Under the pieces are notes generated by a model, which did no database searches, was not told where the DNA came from, and saw only the letters and a program-made list of their open reading frames with translations. A stretch of 10,386 nucleotides of DNA from Spirochaetaceae bacterium (lineage in GTDB: Bacteria > Spirochaetota > Spirochaetia > DSM-27196 > SKKC01), in the NCBI GenBank assembly GCA_003552745.1, contig PUOG01000303.1, positions 1 through 10,386 of the forward strand, read 5' to 3'. Of the stretch, positions 5,642 through 10,386 are shown one piece after another. Numbering within the stretch: position 1 is the first letter of the stretch; each line of letters starts with the position of its first letter. A program made the translations under genes and the position numbers.

Positions 5642-7393
5642 ATGATCTCCCGATTGCGGCACAAGGTATTCGACCGTTCTCTGTTATCGAAGCTGATTAT
5701 CGTATGTGCGCTTGTTATACTCGTCCCGACACTGATCGTCTCGATTGTGGCCGCACGGACCCTTCGCGAAGCGATAAACCGGGAAATGGTGGAGACGAGG
5801 CGCCAGACGGTCCAGCAGGTGGCATCGAACATAAACGAACGCATTCGCGTCGCCCGCAATGTCGCCGAAAGCATCGCCTACAACACGCGCATCCGCTCAT
5901 TCTTCTCGCAGCGGTTCGTCATGTCGCCATACTCGCTTCGTGTCTATCGCGACCAGATCATTCCGGTTCTCGACCAGGCGGTGAACTTTCATACGGCGAG
6001 CGTATATCGGGCCGGGATATACACCACGAATGAATCCATTCCTACACGCACGCACCAGATAATGAGCAGCAGCCGGGTCGAGCACCACGAGTGGTTTCGT
6101 GAGTTTCTCGACTCCGAAGTCGAACGGGACTATGTCTACCCGAACACTGCCGACCACTTCAGTCCGACCGGCAGAGTGCTCGACGAGCGTCCGGTGCTGA
6201 CCTGGATGCAGCGGATAGACGGGGTCGGCGGAGATACGGTCGGGATCGTGACGCTCGATATTCTCGAGAGCGAGATCTTCCTGCCGTTGCAGGAGGCGAG
6301 CGGTGTTCATGAACGCTACGAGCTCGTCGATGAGGCCGGGAACACCCTCTATGTGCCCTCTTCGGCATCGGTGAGCTCCCAGGATGGGGCGATTCGCATC
6401 CGCGAGCCGCTTCCGATTCTCGGGCTATGGGTTCAGGCGTCGTTTCCTGCCGCCGATGCGGCCGGCGAAACCGGTAGCGCGGCATGGGGTATGGTCGCGA
6501 GCGCGGTAATCGGATTCGTTCTTTCGGTGGCGCTGCTTTACGTGGTGCTGAAGGTCATGCTCCGCAAGCTCGAGGGTATGCTCGGCGTCATGCAACTGGT
6601 AACTGAGGGCGACTTCTCGGTACGTGTTCCCGAAGGAGGCACGGGAGAAATCGACGAGCTCTCGAAGGACTTCAATTTTCTGATAGACCGGATCAACCAG
6701 TTGGTCTCCCGTGTATCCGACGAGGCGAGAGAGCGGCAGGAGGCGCAATTGGTGGCGTTGCAGTCGCAGATCAATCCGCACTTCATCTACAACACGATCG
6801 AGCTATTCCGAATGAAGATGGAGCTGACCGGCGACTACGATACCGCGGATGCGATAACGAGTTTCGGGAAGATGGTCCGCTACAATATGAGTGGCGATTC
6901 ACTCTATGCGAGCGTCGCATCCGAGCTCGAACACGTGCGCGGTTTCGTCGGACTGCAATCGGTGCGGTACGGCGATCGTATTCGACTCTCGGTCGATTGT
7001 CCCGACGCCTTGTTGCACCATCGCATGGCGAAACTCGTACTGCAGCCGGTTGTCGAGAACTGTGTGCTGCATGGACTTCCCCAGGGGGAAGAGGCGACCC
7101 TCGATATTTCGATAGTAGTTCGCGCTTCAAAAGGGAAGATCGTATTCGGCATTCACGATAACGGTTGTGGCATGAGTTGCGAGCGCCTCGAAGAGATTCG
7201 CGGCGGTCTCGGTCGCTCCGCGGGTGCGACAGCGGAACGCCGGCGGTCGAGTTCGGGGATCGCGTTGGCCAATGTGGCCGGGCGATTGCGGGTCTTCTAC
7301 GACGAAGCCGGACAGATCGATATCCAAAGCGAGGAAGGCGGTGGAACAACCGTACGAATCGAACTCCCGATTCTCTCCGAATCCGATGAATGA
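5642..7393 (+). CDS. YesM-type sensor histidine kinase
   Basis: A 583-residue inner-membrane sensor kinase of the His_kinase/HATPase type paired with AraC-type regulators. Membrane helices at about 18-38 and 283-303 enclose a sensor domain of about 240 residues, probably Cache-like. A HAMP-like segment follows (about 304-358), then QAQLVALQSQINPHFIYN with the phospho-acceptor His380 (bases 6779-6781). The ATP-binding domain shows the N box LVLQPVVENCVLHG (Asn473), the G1 box HDNGCGM, and a G2 box SGIALANVAGRL in which the usual GIGL reads GIAL. I chose the ATG at 5642, 8 nt after GGAAGG (5628-5633); a GTG at 5636 would leave only 2 nt to that site. The stop overlaps the start of the response regulator by 8 nt, so the two are co-translated. 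Its signal is unknown, probably a sugar or the loaded binding protein. Confidence 0.93.
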   Translation: MISRLRHKVFDRSLLSKLIIVCALVILVPTLIVSIVAARTLREAINREMVETRRQTVQQVASNINERIRVARNVAESIAYNTRIRSFFSQRFVMSPYSLRVYRDQIIPVLDQAVNFHTASVYRAGIYTTNESIPTRTHQIMSSSRVEHHEWFREFLDSEVERDYVYPNTADHFSPTGRVLDERPVLTWMQRIDGVGGDTVGIVTLDILESEIFLPLQEASGVHERYELVDEAGNTLYVPSSASVSSQDGAIRIREPLPILGLWVQASFPAADAAGETGSAAWGMVASAVIGFVLSVALLYVVLKVMLRKLEGMLGVMQLVTEGDFSVRVPEGGTGEIDELSKDFNFLIDRINQLVSRVSDEARERQEAQLVALQSQINPHFIYNTIELFRMKMELTGDYDTADAITSFGKMVRYNMSGDSLYASVASELEHVRGFVGLQSVRYGDRIRLSVDCPDALLHHRMAKLVLQPVVENCVLHGLPQGEEATLDISIVVRASKGKIVFGIHDNGCGMSCERLEEIRGGLGRSAGATAERRRSSSGIALANVAGRLRVFYDEAGQIDIQSEEGGGTTVRIELPILSESDE

Positions 7394-8909
7394 GACGCTG
7401 CGAATACTCGTCGTCGACGACGAACCGATGATCTGTCGCGGTATCCGGTCGATGCTCGGCCGGCTCTCGCATCCGGCGGTAGGCGAAATCGATGTCGCCT
7501 ATTCCGGAGGAGAGGCGATCGATGCCATCGGCCGCGCAGATCCCGACATCGTAATCGTCGATGTGCGGATGCCCGATCTCTCCGGTCTCACCGTCATCGA
7601 GTCGGCGAAAAAGGGCGGCTCGCGAGCAGCGTACTTCGTCCTGAGCGGCCACGATGAGTTCGGTTTCGTGCGGGAGGCGTTCAAGCTCGGTGCGCTCGAC
7701 TACCTGCTCAAACCGGCCAATCTCGACGATCTTCGCGATCTTATAGAACTTGCACGATCCCGGCTGCAGACCGATCCGGAGTCAGGTGGTCAGCTCGGTG
7801 AGGCGGGGCGGCTTCGCCTCGAACTCCAGGTCGAACGAAGTCTCGAACGCAACGACAGCATGAGTATTGCCGCTGCGTTCGAAACCGCGGAACTCCCGGC
7901 ACCGTACCGCTGGTATCGAATGAGCGTTCTCAGACTGGAGCGTTCTCTCGGTGAGAAGCGTCTCAGCGCGCGAAAGATTGTCAGCCCCTTCATCGAGGGC
8001 GAGCCGGCGTTCTTCTTCTGGACGCCCGAGTCCGATCTCGGGGTGCTCTGGAATCTGAAATCCAGACAGAGTGTAGATGAAGTGCGGTCACGAGCCGGAT
8101 CTGCCATGAGGGAGCTCAAGCACCAGATCGGACCGGCACTCTGTGCGATCGGCCCGCCGGCGACCGAAGACCAGTCGCTTTTGGATCTCTACCGGCAGAC
8201 CTCCGAAGCACTTCTCTACCGTTTTCAACCCGGGACCGACCGGTTCCTTGTGTTCGAGGAGATGAAGGATCGTTACGGCGTCCCCTCGGTGCCCGATACG
8301 ATCCGCGCCGAGAGAGCAGCCGAGGAGGGCGACTTCGAGCGCCTGGTCGAGCTGACCGAACGGCTTTTCGCCGATACGCCGATCACCCATGGCCTGGCTC
8401 TCGCGACCGCGTATTCACGCATCGTACGAGCCGCGACGCAGTATTGCGAACAGACCGGAATCGGAGTCAGCGGCGTTCAGCCGAAACTCGAAGAGCACGA
8501 TTCGATGGCGAGTGTCCGGACGCAGTTCCGGCAGATTGCCGGTGCGGTCGAAATGGCGCGAGGGTCGAGCAGCGCCGCGTTCGGTGGACAGGCGATCGAA
8601 CGGGCGGTCGAGTACATCAATGCGCATCTACACGAAGATATCGATATGGCGCACGTGGCGGACACCGTTCAGATGAGCTATTCCCACTTCAGCCGGCTCT
8701 TCAAGCGACACATGGGGGAGGGGTTCAACCGCTACGTGCACCAACTGCGAATGCGATTCGCGCGGCGTCTTCTGCACGATCCGTGGCGCCGCGTTGTCGA
8801 CGTTTCGCGGGCGGTCGGGTATCGGAACCCGAAACGGTTCTCCCTCGTGTTCAAGGAGCACGTGGGGGTTACTCCGGACCAGTACCGGCGCCGTCACCTC
8901 GACGACTGA
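7386..8909 (+). CDS. YesN-type response regulator with AraC DNA-binding domain
   Basis: A 507-residue cytoplasmic transcription factor. The receiver domain (about residues 5-125) has the acidic pair Asp11-Asp12, the phospho-acceptor Asp59 in IVIVDVRMPD (bases 7560-7562), Ser87 in VLSGHDEF, and Lys109 in DYLLKPAN. A middle region of about 270 residues has no recognisable motif, as is usual in YesN proteins. The C-terminal AraC-type double helix-turn-helix spans about 405-503; MAHVADTVQMSYSHFSRLFK is the first unit and VGYRNPKRFSLVFKEHVG the second, ending in TPDQYRR. Start is the ATG at 7386, inside the kinase's end; a longer reading to 7224 would lie within the kinase coding region. No clear ribosome-binding site is seen, consistent with coupling to the kinase. 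It probably activates the transporter operon. Its stop overlaps the convergent glycosidase gene. Confidence 0.93.
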   Translation: MNETLRILVVDDEPMICRGIRSMLGRLSHPAVGEIDVAYSGGEAIDAIGRADPDIVIVDVRMPDLSGLTVIESAKKGGSRAAYFVLSGHDEFGFVREAFKLGALDYLLKPANLDDLRDLIELARSRLQTDPESGGQLGEAGRLRLELQVERSLERNDSMSIAAAFETAELPAPYRWYRMSVLRLERSLGEKRLSARKIVSPFIEGEPAFFFWTPESDLGVLWNLKSRQSVDEVRSRAGSAMRELKHQIGPALCAIGPPATEDQSLLDLYRQTSEALLYRFQPGTDRFLVFEEMKDRYGVPSVPDTIRAERAAEEGDFERLVELTERLFADTPITHGLALATAYSRIVRAATQYCEQTGIGVSGVQPKLEEHDSMASVRTQFRQIAGAVEMARGSSSAAFGGQAIERAVEYINAHLHEDIDMAHVADTVQMSYSHFSRLFKRHMGEGFNRYVHQLRMRFARRLLHDPWRRVVDVSRAVGYRNPKRFSLVFKEHVGVTPDQYRRRHLDD

Positions 8910-10386
8910 AGTCGCAGTCTCACTACCGCCGGGTCCGACAGGCTCACCGAGATCGTCGAGGCGGTCTGGTTGAACGCAAACCACTCCGGATCTCCGGTCG
9001 GTACGAATTCGGTCCCGTCGTAGTATCCACGGTCGGCACGGACCTCGCGACACGCCGGCCATTGCGCCGCCGGAGTCGGCACGGAGATATCGCCCCGGCA
9101 ACCGATTACGATGAACTCGTCGGCGGCCGGATGGATTACTATGAGCCGGCCGTCGGTTGCGCAGCTGAAGCGAACCTCGGCTCCTGCGACATCGAGCACG
9201 CCCGAGTGCGGCCGGCCGGGACGCGGCGGCACGATTGCCGCAAGCCGATCGGTAGCCGCATAGGAGGCGATCGGAGCGGCTGCCATCGCGATAGCGCCGT
9301 AGGTCTCGCGCAGCGCTTCGGCGCCGTGTGCCGGAGTGCCGTCGGCGAGCACATACGGTTCGTACGGCGTCGGGTAGGAGATATTCAGAGCCCAGGGGGC
9401 GATGATCGGAGAACCGTAGCGGGCGATCGCATCGAAGCACAGCCGCGGCAGTACCGGCCCGGCATCGCTGTTCGTCTCGGTCACCGACACCATATTGCGC
9501 TCGATCCGGTAGCGATCGAGATTCTCCCGGAAGTCCGCGGCGGTTACATCATTCTCGACATAGAGATTGAGCCCGATGAAGTCGAGATTCGGGCACTCCT
9601 CGAGGTAGACCGCAACGTCCTCCCCCGGTGAGCCGCCGACGATGTGATCGGCGAGTCGCCCGCCGACGAAATTGCAGAAGAACGGAAGCGGATATACCGC
9701 CTTCCCGGCATCGGTGAGCGGACGAATCCATCGGCGCGCCATAAGGCGTGCACTGAACGACAGCTCATCCTCACCCCATTGCTCGAAGAGCGCGTTCGCC
9801 GCGTCGCAGTGGTCACGCCACATCGAGCGCTCCTGGCGCAAAAGACCGAACGTGGCGATCTCGTTCTCGACCTGGACCATGAGTACCGTGTACTCGCCTT
9901 CGTCCCGATCGCGGAGATGCTGCATAAACGCCGCAAAGGCCGCGCACTCCCGGTCCACGATCGGAGAGTCGGCGTAGGAGGCCGCGTTGTGATGCGCGAC
10001 ACCGTTTGCGTCCACGGCGCGCGGGTAGCGTTCCGCATCCTCGACGACATACATCGGGGCGAAGAGCTCCGTCGTCAAGTTACGGTAGATCGACCCGTCC
10101 CCGGAGGCGTAGTGGCCGAACCACCCGAGAACGAGTCGCAGATCGTTTGCGCGGGCGGTATCGATCACGTGGTCGACGTACGAGAAGTCGTATTCACCTT
10201 CGGCCGGCTCGATCTGAGACCACTTGATCGGAACCTTCAGCGCATTCAGCTCCAACGCTCGCGCTGCCGGATAGAGATGGTCGTAGCCGGACATCGTTTC
10301 GCGATAGCGGCCGAAGACGCTCTGTTTCCACGGTATCTCTACGGTGAGTACGGTGGCGGGCAACCCGTCGACGAACAGAATACGGC
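8894..10386 (-). CDS. GH35-like beta-galactosidase, 5' end beyond the window
   Basis: At least 497 residues of a predicted retaining glycosidase, cut by the right edge. The frame is open to the window end; its first residues RILFVDGLPATVLTVEIPW match the N-terminal strand of GH35 enzymes (usually FLVDGKPF), so the TTG at 10363 is unlikely to be the start. The barrel is clear: NALKVPIKWSQIEPAEGEYD, then LVLGWFGHYASG, then MVQVENEIATFG. Counting from that TTG, the acid/base is Glu168 (bases 9860-9862) and the nucleophile is Glu296 in VSVTETNSD (9476-9478). The overall pattern resembles the GH35 group with a C-terminal DUF5597 domain, which includes xyloglucan-active beta-galactosidases. Beyond about residue 370 the sequence is probably a beta-rich accessory domain that I could not assign. 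Signal peptide cannot be judged. It probably removes terminal galactose from oligosaccharides, but substrate is inferred. Confidence 0.82.
   Translation of the reverse strand, partial: RILFVDGLPATVLTVEIPWKQSVFGRYRETMSGYDHLYPAARALELNALKVPIKWSQIEPAEGEYDFSYVDHVIDTARANDLRLVLGWFGHYASGDGSIYRNLTTELFAPMYVVEDAERYPRAVDANGVAHHNAASYADSPIVDRECAAFAAFMQHLRDRDEGEYTVLMVQVENEIATFGLLRQERSMWRDHCDAANALFEQWGEDELSFSARLMARRWIRPLTDAGKAVYPLPFFCNFVGGRLADHIVGGSPGEDVAVYLEECPNLDFIGLNLYVENDVTAADFRENLDRYRIERNMVSVTETNSDAGPVLPRLCFDAIARYGSPIIAPWALNISYPTPYEPYVLADGTPAHGAEALRETYGAIAMAAAPIASYAATDRLAAIVPPRPGRPHSGVLDVAGAEVRFSCATDGRLIVIHPAADEFIVIGCRGDISVPTPAAQWPACREVRADRGYYDGTEFVPTGDPEWFAFNQTASTISVSLSDPAVVRLRLQSSR

Noticed and set aside
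7224..7385. N-terminal extension of the response regulator.
   Set aside because: It lies wholly inside the kinase's ATP-binding domain coding region, and receiver domains normally begin just before the DD pair, matching the ATG at 7386.
8903..8914. CGACT-GA-AGTCG inverted repeat at the regulator stop as a terminator.
   Set aside because: The loop would leave only a 4-bp stem and there is no T-run on either strand.
8444..9631. A 395-residue plus-strand frame running from the regulator gene across the glycosidase gene.
   Set aside because: It is Arg/Gly-rich without motifs and conflicts with two well-supported genes.

Overview
The window looks like a carbohydrate-uptake locus from a GC-rich bacterium, most likely a free-living spirochaete. 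The evidence for a spirochaete is indirect. The substrate-binding protein has a signal peptide ending in VFA followed by GGQAEEE, a pattern common in spirochaetal sugar-binding proteins. The LplB/LplC-type permeases with a YesM/YesN two-component pair are also frequent there, although Paenibacillus-like Firmicutes share this layout. The genes almost never use TTA, CTA or TCA codons, as expected at high GC. I could not identify the species.

Layout, left to right. 1-1056 (+) is the 3' part of a clan GH-A glycoside hydrolase. 1053-1643 (-) is a thioredoxin/peroxiredoxin-like protein that overlaps it tail to tail by 4 nt. 1644-1864 is a divergent control region with a good candidate promoter for the minus-strand gene and four regularly spaced CGCA repeats. 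1865-5502 (+) holds two ABC permeases and a solute-binding protein; no ATPase gene is present. 5503-5641 holds two strong GC-rich hairpins that probably separate transcripts. 5642-8909 (+) holds a YesM-type sensor histidine kinase and an overlapping YesN-type AraC response regulator. 8894 to the right edge (-) is a GH35-like beta-galactosidase, cut by the window end, whose stop overlaps the regulator's stop by 16 nt.

A plausible scheme is that the binding protein captures an oligosaccharide in the periplasm and the two permeases import it, powered by an ATPase encoded elsewhere (MsmX-type sharing). The flanking glycosidases would trim the sugar, and the kinase/regulator pair would sense it or a derivative and activate the transporter operon. 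The two glycosidases hint at galactose-containing plant or algal glycans, but the sequence does not fix the substrate.

I do not see a novel defence, mobile or other exotic system. There are no RNA genes, insertion sequences or CRISPR arrays that I can support. The most interesting points are regulatory: the phased repeats, a mini-ORF coupled to the second permease, intercistronic hairpins, and overlapping convergent gene ends.
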